DNA from: a gamma proteobacterium endosymbiont of Lamellibrachia anaximandri
GTDB lineage: Bacteria > Pseudomonadota > Gammaproteobacteria > Chromatiales > Chromatiaceae
Direction: 5' to 3'
DNA length: 46,012 bases
NCBI GenBank assembly: GCA_016756855.1
Contig: JAESPD010000031.1
Span: 1-46,012, forward strand
Shown here: in pieces, positions 1-7,502 of the stretch
Layout of the letters: each line of letters begins with the position of its first letter
How positions within the stretch are numbered: the first letter of the stretch is position 1
Notes under the pieces: model-generated
Told to the model about the DNA's origin: nothing
The model's database searches: none
The model's input: only the letters and a program-made list of their open reading frames with translations
Translations under genes and position numbers: made by a program

Positions 1-413
1 CTCCCTACCTGCTTGTTCTGTTTATAGGCAGCCTTGGGCGGTTGGCTGTTAAGCGCACGCCAGTTGATCTCTTTCCGTGTCAGTAAATCGTACATCACAT
101 CTTTTCTAGCACTTGAAAAGGTTCCCAGAGCCTTCTTGGAAAACATGGCTATTGATGACATGTTCAACCATTTCCAGAGCAGCAACACAAATACCGCCTC
201 GGTGACTTCGATTCCACTCCTCTTGGTGAAGCCTGCTCCTCTGATCAGAGAATTCAATTTTAGCTTCTTCCATGTGTCCGCAAAAAGATTGTCAATGTAA
301 TGCTTTGAATCGGTAATTACGACGCTGATCAAGGGTGGCAAGATGTTAGCGTTTATGCCATTCTTCAATTGGGCCTCCGGGTGGTTTTGTTGTTTGTCTT
401 TGAACACAAACAT
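1..413 (-). CDS. IS4-type transposase, N-terminal part (runs off window)
   Basis: An open reading frame begins with ATG at 413 on the minus strand (MFVFKDKQQNHPEAQLKNG) and stays open to the window edge, giving 137 codons. The visible part has the look of the N-terminal region of IS4-superfamily DDE transposases: a stretch with LNSLIRGAGFTKRSG, then a hydrophobic EAVFVLLLWKWLN segment and a conserved KDVMYDLLTRKEINWR segment. The catalytic DDE residues would lie outside the window, so it cannot be judged whether the element is intact. The assignment rests on recalled family resemblance. A 19-bp sequence at 478-496 may mark the end of the element. Confidence 0.7.
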   Translation of the reverse strand, partial: MFVFKDKQQNHPEAQLKNGINANILPPLISVVITDSKHYIDNLFADTWKKLKLNSLIRGAGFTKRSGIEVTEAVFVLLLWKWLNMSSIAMFSKKALGTFSSARKDVMYDLLTRKEINWRALNSQPPKAAYKQNKQVG

Positions 414-477
414 TTTACCATGCGTGAGGCCTACTTACTTTTGTATTCAGTAGGTTAGACGATATTATTTGCTATAT

Positions 478-496
478 TTGAACTCCGAAACTTGAG
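478..496. repeat. 19-bp repeat, possible IS end (copy 1)
   Basis: TTGAACTCCGAAACTTGAG occurs here, 65 bp upstream of the transposase start, and again in the same orientation at 5136-5154. The position fits a terminal repeat of the insertion sequence, but the other end of the element is not in the window, so this is an inference. Confidence 0.4.
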
Positions 497-829
497 TTAC
501 ATGATCCATAGTCCCTTCTTTCTGGAAAAGGTTGCTCCTTGCATCCATGCCTCCCGCAGTATTCGCCCATCCCTGGACATCATGAAATACAAGACAACGC
601 GAAGGGAGACAGATTTCAGCGAAACAGAACTGGAGGGACTGGAAACGCCTTGCGAGGCAGCGTCAATACTTTGTCACGCTCTCTTCATGTCACCTAAAGT
701 AAATATTCTTATGGCCGTTAAACTAATTTAGAGTGAATTGAAGGGATTGGCACCAGATTGGCTATTCGTCTGAACAGTAAATGAGAGAGGTGACCTGGAA
801 TAACCGCTTTTGGGACATCTCTGAAACAA
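497..829. other. Stretch without recognisable gene
   Basis: Between the putative IS end and the GGDEF-EAL gene I see no convincing gene. A 79-codon open frame at 492-731 has no recognisable family, no good ribosome binding site and an uneven composition. The last part presumably holds the promoter of the downstream gene, but no clear -35/-10 pair stands out. Confidence 0.5.
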
Positions 830-3562
830 ATGAATAAAAGCAGTGATTTGACAAGAATAAAACGACCGGTATTGCTGCCGCTGGCCCTGACATTCATTAT
901 TCTAACGAGTGCATTTCTCGCTTCAATTTTATGGATTGAGCAGGAGCATGCAAGAGAGAAATTCCTCTCTCTCAGGAGTTCCATCGAAGCCTCTTTCCTG
1001 TGGAAACTGGATGATGAGGCGGCGCTGCTCTCAAGCCATCTCTTATTCATCAGCAACAGCAGCTGCTTTCAAGATGCCTGGAGGACAAAAGACAGACAGG
1101 CATTGCTGGCATGCAGTGGGCCCGTCTTTCAGCAAATGCAGGCGTTTTTTCAAGTCTCAGAGTTGAACTATATCACAGACGATTTTAACTATTTTTTGCG
1201 TGTTAACGAGCCCTCAAGATATGGAGATTCTGAGCGTGGCAGAGTTGTGCACCGTGCTGCCAATACCGGAGATCTCAGTTATGGCCTGGAGCTGTCCCAA
1301 CGCGGCAAGCTCCTCCTGGTTATTGCAAAACCCTGGCATATTGAAAACAGCACTCCTGGTTTTATCGAAATAGAGATTGATATATCTGACGCTCTCCATG
1401 AGGTTGCAACTGTACAGAATGTGGATCTCTTTGCTTTCATTGAAAAAACGGAGATCAATAGGACATTGTGGGAGCAAGAAGCGAACCAGTCCGGGAGTGA
1501 CTATGGTTGGGAGTTTCTGGAAAACCACATTGTCACTATTGGCGACCCATTGAGTTTTCCCTATAAGCAGAAACATTTTTTTGACGGCCATGTTATCGAA
1601 GATGAAGAACCGGCAACCAACTACAGAGACAAGGAGCTCTCCTACTCATTAGGCAAATTCCCTCTGCTTGACGATGCCGGTCGTTATATAGGCCATATTG
1701 GGATAATCCTTGATAACACAGAGGAGCAGACTGCAATCTGGGGGTTGTTTGGGCGTTTTCTTACTCTCTTTCTAGTGGCTGGCGGCATCCTGTTTTTGTT
1801 GTTTGTCCGATACCTTGGCCGTATTGATAAGAGGCTGGCAACGGTTTACCACGACCTGCATCAGGAGATTATTGAACGAAAAAAAATGGAGATCTCTCTG
1901 CGCAAGCTTTCGAGTGCGGTTGAACAGGGTGCCAGCGCAGTTGTGATCACCACTGATCAAGGAGAGATCGAGTATGTCAACCCTCGTTTCAAGGAAGTGA
2001 CAGGCTACTCTTTGGATGAGATTAGAGGGGAAACACCCAGAGTATTGCGCTCGGGGGAGACCCAGGCTGACATATACGAAGACCTCTGGAATACTATTTC
2101 GGCAGGACGGCACTGGGTTGGTGATCTGCACAATCGTAAGAAATCCGGCGAACTCTACTGGAGCCATCTCTCCATTTCACCGATTACCGGGGATAGTGGA
2201 CAGATCACTAATTACGTGGCAGTCAGCGAAGATGTGACTGCGCTGAAATCAGCCCATGAACAGATGGAACGTCTGGCCTTCTACGATACCCTGACTGAAC
2301 TGCCAAACCGCCGTCTGTTCAAGAACCGGTTAGAGTGGGCCATTAAGGATGCATCCAGAAAAGGCGGTTCAGTGGCACTTCTGTTTCTCGATCTGGACCA
2401 TTTCAAACAGGTGAATGATACCTTGGGACATGAGGCAGGGGATTTGCTGCTGAAAAGCGTAGCCCGGACGTTGACAAAGAGCGTAAGGGGAAACGATACG
2501 GTATCGCGTCTTGGGGGGGATGAGTTCACCATTCTCCTGACGGATATACGGAGTCCTTCCGCTGCCAGAAAAGTAGCGGAAAAGATTTTACAGTCGCTAC
2601 GATCACCAGTCTTCCTGGAGGGTAAAGAGATCACGATAACCACCAGTATCGGTATCACGTTGGGTCCTGAGGATGGAACCCATGCCAATACGCTGATGAA
2701 ATATGCTGACCTCGCCATGTATAAAGCCAAGGAGAAGGGACGAAAAAACTATCAGTTCTATACCTCTGCAATGAATGATGAGGTGCAGCAACGGGTCAGA
2801 ATTGAAGGAGAGTTGACCAATGCCCTGGAGAACGGGGAGTTTCTTCTTTTCTACCAGCCGCTGATCCGCATCCATGATCGGAAGGTTGTGGGAATGGAGG
2901 CTCTGATACGCTGGAAGCATCCCGAACGTGGTCTGCTATCGCCATATGAGTTTCTCACAGTTGCAGAGGAGACAGGCCTGATCAACTCAATAGGTGATTG
3001 GGTACTGCGTCAGGCCTGCCAGGATACGGCTGATCTGCATCGTGACGGATATGGCGATATCGTTGTTTCAGTGAACCTTGCGGCAAGTCAGTTCCGTGAT
3101 GCACATCTCCCGAAAGCCATTTGCGAAATTCTGGATGAAAAAAGAGTGGAGAGCCGATGGCTGGATCTGGAAATTACCGAAAGTATCCTGATGGAAAATA
3201 CCGATCAGGTGGTTGGAACACCGCGGCATCTCAAGGCTCTGGGAGTGACGCTTTCGGTGGATGATTTTGGGACCGGATACTCATCGCTGAGTTATCTGAA
3301 ACGTTTTCCTGTGGACCGACTGAAAGTGGATCGCTCATTTGTTCAGGATATACCGGGTGACCGCAATGATGTGGAGATTACTGCGGCCATTATCGCGATG
3401 TCCCATAAACTGAATCTGCAAGTGGTTGCCGAAGGTGTTGAAACAGCAGAGCAGTTTGAGTTTCTCCAGCAGAACGCTTGCGATATATGTCAGGGATATA
3501 TGTTCAGTGAGCCAGTGCCGATCAACAAACTCAGACAGTACCTGGAGGAGCAGAAAGAATAG
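830..3562 (+). CDS. Membrane-bound PAS-GGDEF-EAL cyclic-di-GMP enzyme
   Basis: A 910-residue protein that makes and/or degrades cyclic di-GMP. It has an N-terminal transmembrane helix (about 13-35), a sensory region of about 265 residues predicted to be periplasmic, and a second helix (about 303-327). These are followed by a PAS domain (about 355-470; EYVNPRFKEVTGYS), a GGDEF domain with an intact G562-G563-D564-E565-F566 motif, and an EAL domain with E690-A691-L692. The EAL domain also keeps DDFGTGYSSLSYLK and AEGVETAEQ, typical of active phosphodiesterases. Both catalytic signatures are intact, so it may be bifunctional. The periplasmic region resembles no sensor family I can name. It is a single-gene unit closed by a hairpin terminator right after the stop. 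The start is the first in-frame ATG. Confidence 0.93.
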   Translation: MNKSSDLTRIKRPVLLPLALTFIILTSAFLASILWIEQEHAREKFLSLRSSIEASFLWKLDDEAALLSSHLLFISNSSCFQDAWRTKDRQALLACSGPVFQQMQAFFQVSELNYITDDFNYFLRVNEPSRYGDSERGRVVHRAANTGDLSYGLELSQRGKLLLVIAKPWHIENSTPGFIEIEIDISDALHEVATVQNVDLFAFIEKTEINRTLWEQEANQSGSDYGWEFLENHIVTIGDPLSFPYKQKHFFDGHVIEDEEPATNYRDKELSYSLGKFPLLDDAGRYIGHIGIILDNTEEQTAIWGLFGRFLTLFLVAGGILFLLFVRYLGRIDKRLATVYHDLHQEIIERKKMEISLRKLSSAVEQGASAVVITTDQGEIEYVNPRFKEVTGYSLDEIRGETPRVLRSGETQADIYEDLWNTISAGRHWVGDLHNRKKSGELYWSHLSISPITGDSGQITNYVAVSEDVTALKSAHEQMERLAFYDTLTELPNRRLFKNRLEWAIKDASRKGGSVALLFLDLDHFKQVNDTLGHEAGDLLLKSVARTLTKSVRGNDTVSRLGGDEFTILLTDIRSPSAARKVAEKILQSLRSPVFLEGKEITITTSIGITLGPEDGTHANTLMKYADLAMYKAKEKGRKNYQFYTSAMNDEVQQRVRIEGELTNALENGEFLLFYQPLIRIHDRKVVGMEALIRWKHPERGLLSPYEFLTVAEETGLINSIGDWVLRQACQDTADLHRDGYGDIVVSVNLAASQFRDAHLPKAICEILDEKRVESRWLDLEITESILMENTDQVVGTPRHLKALGVTLSVDDFGTGYSSLSYLKRFPVDRLKVDRSFVQDIPGDRNDVEITAAIIAMSHKLNLQVVAEGVETAEQFEFLQQNACDICQGYMFSEPVPINKLRQYLEEQKE

Positions 3563-3567
3563 GAGGA

Positions 3568-3596
3568 TTCGCGGCACTTGGGCCGCGAACCTTTTT
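3568..3596 (+). terminator. Rho-independent terminator after GGDEF-EAL gene
   Basis: A perfect 8-bp stem (TTCGCGGC / GCCGCGAA) with a 6-nt loop is followed by CCTTTTT. It starts 6 nt after the stop codon of the plus-strand gene and lies in the gap between two convergent genes. The T tract is on the plus strand only. Confidence 0.85.
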
Positions 3597-3601
3597 CAGA
3601 A

Positions 3602-4858
3602 TTACTTACGGCTCAGTTCAACCCGGCGATTCTGGGCTTTACCCTCAGGCGAGTCATTCCCGGCCATCGGGTTTTCTTCACCATAACCCATGGCAGAGAG
3701 GTTATCAGCTGGGACGCCATTGATCACCAGATAGGCCATCACGGTTTCTGCGCGACGCTGGGAGAGATCTTTGTTGTAAACAGCATCGCCATCGCTATCG
3801 GTATGACCGGATACCTCCACCGCAATATCAGGATTGGCAACCAGGGTGGCAGCGACACGATCAAGGATTTCGGCAGAGTCGTCTGTCAACTCATCAGAGT
3901 TGGTCTTGAAGTTCACCCCACGCAGGACGATGGCAACATGTTGCTCGCAGCCCAAGGCGTCAACAGTTGCGCCTGCTGAAGAATCGGGACACATATCTCT
4001 GCTATTCAATACCCCATCAGCATCACTATCTGTGGCTACAGGTGCTTCAGGAGCCGGAGCCGAGGCTGCGACTGGCTCAGGCATTGCCACTTCGACTTCT
4101 ACTTCGACTGGCTCTGGCATTGCCACTTCTACTTCTACTACTTCTTCTACTACTTCAATGGGGGTCACATCGACCGATGCAAGTGCGACGGGGGCAACGG
4201 GTGCATGCCAACCCCAGGGAGCAGGATGATTGTAACCATATCCATTGCCGTAACCGCCCCAACCCGGTGCACCGAAAACAGGCGCTCCGGAATAAGGCCG
4301 TGCGGGGGCAACTTGTGGCAGTGTCTGCCAGTTGGACATGGGCATCTGAGCACGATGTTCTTTGACCCAATCCGGGACTTCCGGGCGCGCAAATGTCGGC
4401 ATCTGGGCACGACGTTCGTTTACCCAATCGGGCATCTGCGCACGTCGCTCGTTTACCCAATCGGGCATCTGAGGCGTTTCAAAAGCGGGCATTTGGTGCA
4501 TTGTCGGCATCTGCGTGCGTCGTTCGTTTACCCAATCGGGCATCTGGGGCATTGTCGGCATCTGGGCACGACGTTCGGCTACCCAGTCGGGTATTTGAGG
4601 CGCTTCAAAGGCAGGCATTGCCGGGCGAGTCATGCGAGCCGTATGACCCCGCCCCATCGGGCCACTGAACAGCCTTTGACGCATCGATTCCCTCTCCGCA
4701 CGGCGTTCCTGAACCCAGACAGGTACTTCCAGTCGATCAAAACGGTGGGCGAAACGGCATTCAGAGTTACTACCTGCAGCTTCGGCCAGGACAGCAGTCG
4801 GTGCGGTGGTAACCATCAGGCTGAACATCGCGTATACCAGCGGTCGCTTGTAAAACAT
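3602..4858 (-). CDS. OmpA-family protein with Trp-Val-x-Glu-Arg-Arg repeats
   Basis: A 418-residue cell-envelope protein. The start chosen is the ATG at 4858 because AGGAG lies 8 nt upstream and a signal peptide follows at once (MFYKRPLVYAMFSLMVTTAP, cleavage near ALA/E26). Residues 46-175 hold six copies of a short motif, (V/I/M)P(D/V)WVxE(R/H)R, mostly followed by AQMP. Then come a Gly/Tyr/Pro-rich stretch (about 185-220), a Val-Glu-Met-Pro repeat (about 235-263), a thrombospondin type 3-like acidic loop (DSDADGVLNSRDMCPDS) and a C-terminal OmpA peptidoglycan-binding domain (about 308-418; SGHTDSDGDAVYNKDLSQRR and QNRRVEL). It probably tethers the outer membrane or a surface structure to peptidoglycan. 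The repeat region is unusual and I do not recognise it. It stands alone and is transcribed towards the GGDEF-EAL gene. Confidence 0.9.
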   Translation of the reverse strand: MFYKRPLVYAMFSLMVTTAPTAVLAEAAGSNSECRFAHRFDRLEVPVWVQERRAERESMRQRLFSGPMGRGHTARMTRPAMPAFEAPQIPDWVAERRAQMPTMPQMPDWVNERRTQMPTMHQMPAFETPQMPDWVNERRAQMPDWVNERRAQMPTFARPEVPDWVKEHRAQMPMSNWQTLPQVAPARPYSGAPVFGAPGWGGYGNGYGYNHPAPWGWHAPVAPVALASVDVTPIEVVEEVVEVEVAMPEPVEVEVEVAMPEPVAASAPAPEAPVATDSDADGVLNSRDMCPDSSAGATVDALGCEQHVAIVLRGVNFKTNSDELTDDSAEILDRVAATLVANPDIAVEVSGHTDSDGDAVYNKDLSQRRAETVMAYLVINGVPADNLSAMGYGEENPMAGNDSPEGKAQNRRVELSRK

Positions 4859-5039
4859 GGGTGTCACTCCTGTAAGGGGCAGACCACATACTACCGAGTG
4901 GCAGGCCAAAGACTCTCAGTAATTCATAAAGTGCGAATATTCTACTTTATTTCACCTGCAATAGAGAAGCCTGATATTTGTGTAACGTTTTTTTACATTT
5001 AAACTCAGGTTTCAGGATTCGCGGTGATGGTTGGCATGG

Positions 5040-5096
5040 GTAGGGTGCGCTGTGCGCACCAGAAAAAGCAATCATGGCGCGCACAGCGCATCCTAC
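5040..5096. repeat. Palindromic MITE/REP-like element
   Basis: Two 21-bp arms, GTAGGGTGCGCTGTGCGCACC (5040-5060) and the reverse complement of GTAGGATGCGCTGTGCGCGCC (5076-5096), match at 19 of 21 positions around a 15-nt centre. The GTAGG...CCTAC ends and high GC are typical of small non-autonomous palindromic repeats widespread in gammaproteobacterial genomes. It lies in the spacer between the OmpA-family gene and the next secreted-protein gene. Confidence 0.8.
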
Positions 5097-5135
5097 AAGA
5101 TGGTTTAAAAGCAGCCATTATCTTTTCAGGATGGC

Positions 5136-5154
5136 TTGAACTCCGAAACTTGAG
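5136..5154. repeat. 19-bp repeat, possible solo IS end (copy 2)
   Basis: An exact second copy of the 19-bp sequence next to the transposase fragment (478-496), same orientation. No transposase sequence accompanies it. The flanks of the two copies differ, so it is either a leftover of an excised element or an independent short repeat. Confidence 0.4.
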
Positions 5155-5265
5155 ATTTGAAGCCTGCCTGGCTTTGCATTCAGCTTTCATTCAGCCACTC
5201 CCCCGTAGTCTGTAATCAGAGGTTGAGTTATCTCACCCCGACTGACAAATTAACGGGAGAAAGTG

Positions 5266-6063
5266 ATGAAAAAACTGAATGGAGTACTGCTTGCTGCAGC
5301 GGGTTTGTTGTTTGCATTTGCAGTTGAAGCAAGACCGGTGTGGCAGGATGATGATGATGTCGATATCGAGGTCGTGTCTGATTATGGCAGGGAGTTTGCC
5401 AAATACGAGATCGAAAATAACGGAGACACGCACCGTGCCTACCTGGAGGCCAGAAAGGGAAAAAATTACAGTATCCGCGTCACCAACAACAGCGATAGAC
5501 GTATCGGGCTCGTTATTGCGGTTGACGGCAGAAACATCATCTCCGGAAAAAAATCCCATCTGAAATCCCGCGAACGTATGTATGTTCTTGGTCCCTATCA
5601 GCAGGCAGAGTACGAGGGTTGGCGCACCAGCAAAAGGCAGGTCAACCGATTCTACTTCACCCAAGTAGATGATTCATACGCTGATGCCTGGGGTGACCGC
5701 ACGGCGATGGGCGTCATTGCAGTTGCCGTGTTTAAGGAGAAAAAGCCTAAAATTGCATATGACAATTATTCCCGCCGACAGGAGAAACGCCTCTCGCGCC
5801 GCGGACAGGGAGCAGACACCCACGAAAGTGCACCTGGCACAGGTTTTGGCGAATCAGAGTACTCTCCCGTCAGAACCGTTCGCTTCAAGCCGCGTTCCAA
5901 GGCGAGTGAAAAGCACTTTCTGAAATATGAGTGGAGCAGAACACTGTGCAGAAAAGGTGTGATCGATTGCAAGCATTCACCCGGTCGCTCGCGAAATCGT
6001 TTCTGGCCTGATTCTTGGGACGGCGGATTTGCCCCCTTCCCTCCTGGTCGCAGGAACCATTAA
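5266..6063 (+). CDS. Secreted protein of unknown function
   Basis: A 265-residue protein with a clear signal peptide (MKKLNGVLLAAAGLLFAFAVEA, then RPVW). The ATG at 5266 is preferred over the GTG three bases earlier because GGGAG lies 6 nt upstream of it. The mature part begins with an acidic cluster (DDDDVDIE). A central domain of about 120 residues follows, predicted to be beta-rich and carrying NYSIRVTNNSDRRIGLVIAV, DGRNIISGK and LGPYQQAEYEGWRTS. The C-terminal part is basic with two Cys (about 227 and 234). I recall similar uncharacterised proteins in other gammaproteobacteria but know no function. It stands alone, with a palindromic repeat on each side. Confidence 0.8.
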   Translation: MKKLNGVLLAAAGLLFAFAVEARPVWQDDDDVDIEVVSDYGREFAKYEIENNGDTHRAYLEARKGKNYSIRVTNNSDRRIGLVIAVDGRNIISGKKSHLKSRERMYVLGPYQQAEYEGWRTSKRQVNRFYFTQVDDSYADAWGDRTAMGVIAVAVFKEKKPKIAYDNYSRRQEKRLSRRGQGADTHESAPGTGFGESEYSPVRTVRFKPRSKASEKHFLKYEWSRTLCRKGVIDCKHSPGRSRNRFWPDSWDGGFAPFPPGRRNH

Positions 6064-6078
6064 GCACAATGTAGACTT

Positions 6079-6143
6079 GTAGGCATGATCAAGCGTAGCG
6101 GATCAGGCGAAATGCCGGTTCCGCTACGCTTGAACCGGCCTAC
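6079..6143. repeat. Imperfect palindrome overlapping the 3' end of the HIT gene
   Basis: The left arm starts GTAGGCATGATCAAGCGTAG at 6079. The right arm, read on the opposite strand from 6143, starts GTAGGCCGGTTCAAGCGTAG, so the arms are near-identical. A related single arm lies at 7468-7497. The right arm supplies the last codons (RPVQA) and the TAG stop of the HIT gene. Confidence 0.8.
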
Positions 6144-6543
6144 GGTTGAGTTCATTTTGCAACCAGCTTATCAACGCTTCCCTTGCCTTAGCCTCATAAG
6201 GTATGCGCTGCCCACAACCCCACACCGGCCCCGGCCAGCAGGCATCGCTTTGGGAACGGGCCACCACATGCCAGTGCAGCTGCGAAACCACGTTACCCAG
6301 AGCGCCAATGTTGATCCTGTCCGGTGTGGTCATCGCACTGAGCAGATTCGAAACGGCACTACTCTCTCTGATGAGAGCCAGTTGATCACTCTCCTCAAGC
6401 CTATGTACCGCAGTGATATCTGCCCGCTGCGGCACCAGGATCAACCAGGGAAAACGACTGTCGTCCATCAGACGAAGTTCGCATAACTGCAGCTTCGCAA
6501 CAAAGAGTGTGTCAGCTTTAAGTTGTGGATGAAGCAGGAACAT
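6124..6543 (-). CDS. HIT-family (histidine triad) protein
   Basis: A 139-residue member of the HIT superfamily, small nucleotide-binding proteins that hydrolyse dinucleoside polyphosphates or nucleotide phosphoramidates. The signature segment is NVVSQLHWHVVAR. H90 and H92 keep two of the triad positions, while the first His is Gln (Q88), a change I associate with a common bacterial subgroup. The segment DACWPGPVWG that follows also fits that subgroup. The ATG at 6543 has GAGG 5 nt upstream. The last five codons and the stop fall inside a palindromic repeat (6079-6143), so the natural C-terminus may have been replaced. It is divergent from ppsR. Confidence 0.88.
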   Translation of the reverse strand: MFLLHPQLKADTLFVAKLQLCELRLMDDSRFPWLILVPQRADITAVHRLEESDQLALIRESSAVSNLLSAMTTPDRINIGALGNVVSQLHWHVVARSQSDACWPGPVWGCGQRIPYEAKAREALISWLQNELNRRPVQA

Positions 6544-6626
6544 AAAACCTCAATGCATGATGAGACGTTCAAAGGTCAGGCGACCTAATCTGTTGGAATC
6601 GCGCCACGCGGGGGAAGCAATAGCGC

Positions 6627-6632
6627 TATAAT
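6627..6632 (+). promoter_or_regulatory. Candidate -10 box just upstream of ppsR
   Basis: A perfect TATAAT ends 6 nt before the ppsR ATG. A transcript from it would start at or next to the start codon. No matching -35 hexamer is visible at 16-18 nt, so this is a weak prediction. Confidence 0.3.
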
Positions 6633-6638
6633 ACTTCG

Positions 6639-7457
6639 ATGAAGCGTACCATCTTCTTTATCTCAGACCATACCGGCATTACGGCCGAGGCTATTGGTCG
6701 TTCGCTGTTGAGCCAGTTCAAGGGACTTGAATACGAGACCATCCATATGCCTTTTATCGACAGTGTCGATAAAGCCCGCCGCGCCTCCGAGCGGATCAAC
6801 CAGGTGACCATGGAGTCGCATACACATCCGCTGGTGTTCAGTACATTGGTCGATCCAAAATTGCGCGCCTGTCTGCATGGCGTTGGGGCAGTAATCTTCG
6901 ATTTTTTTGACGATTACACCCGTCAGCTCGAGAAGGAGTTGGGCACCGCATCCACACCGGTAAGGGGACGCGCCCACGGCATGGGTAATCACCATGTCTA
7001 CAATGCCCGCATCCACGCAGTAAACTTTGCGCTCGCCAATGACGACGGGGCAGTGGTACGTAACTACGCTTCCGCCGACCTCATTCTGCTGGGGGTCTCA
7101 CGCAGCGGCAAGACGCCCACCTGCCTGTTTCTTGGACTGCAGCACGGTATTCTGGCAGCCAACTATCCGCTTACCGACGACGACCTGGAAAACGGTCGTA
7201 TCCCGAAAACACTCCAGTCTCACACTGACAAACTGTTTGGCTTGACCATCGATATACAGCAGTTACAGCGTATCCGCCAGGAACGCCGCCCCGGCGGGCG
7301 CTATGCTTCACTGGCCCAATGCCGATTGGAGGTCGAGGGGGCAGAAACCATGTTCCACCGCTACAAGATCCCCTTTCTCGACACCACATCCATGTCGGTG
7401 GAGGAGATATCTGCAAGGGTTTTGCAGCAGACCGGCCTTGAGAGCCGGATGGGTTAG
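6639..7457 (+). CDS. ppsR: PEP synthase regulatory protein (kinase/pyrophosphorylase, DUF299)
   Basis: A 272-residue cytosolic enzyme that switches phosphoenolpyruvate synthase off by ADP-dependent threonine phosphorylation and on again by phosphate-dependent dephosphorylation. The match is full length: N-terminal RTIFFISDHTGITAEAIGRS, a P-loop G152-V-S-R-S-G-K158-T159, and the family segments NYPLTDDDLE and FGLTIDIQQLQRIR. Length agrees with the E. coli protein. The ATG at 6639 has no Shine-Dalgarno sequence directly before it. The PEP synthase gene itself is not in the window. It is convergent with the helicase gene, with a repeat arm between them. Confidence 0.95.
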   Translation: MKRTIFFISDHTGITAEAIGRSLLSQFKGLEYETIHMPFIDSVDKARRASERINQVTMESHTHPLVFSTLVDPKLRACLHGVGAVIFDFFDDYTRQLEKELGTASTPVRGRAHGMGNHHVYNARIHAVNFALANDDGAVVRNYASADLILLGVSRSGKTPTCLFLGLQHGILAANYPLTDDDLENGRIPKTLQSHTDKLFGLTIDIQQLQRIRQERRPGGRYASLAQCRLEVEGAETMFHRYKIPFLDTTSMSVEEISARVLQQTGLESRMG

Positions 7458-7467
7458 CAAGTTTCTT

Positions 7468-7497
7468 GCCTGATCCGCTGCGCTTGATCAAGCCTAC
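7468..7497. repeat. Single arm of the 6079-6143 repeat family
   Basis: Read on the minus strand this 30-bp segment begins GTAGGCTTGATCAAGCGCAG and matches the left arm at 6079-6108 at 28 of 30 positions. It fills most of the 45-bp gap between the convergent ppsR and helicase genes, and no second arm is visible. Confidence 0.7.
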
Positions 7498-7502
7498 AGA
7501 GA

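Noticed and set aside
4205-5002. A 265-codon plus-strand frame opposite the OmpA-family gene
   Set aside because: It is the mirror of a repetitive coding region; the minus-strand protein has signal peptide, ribosome binding site and OmpA domain.
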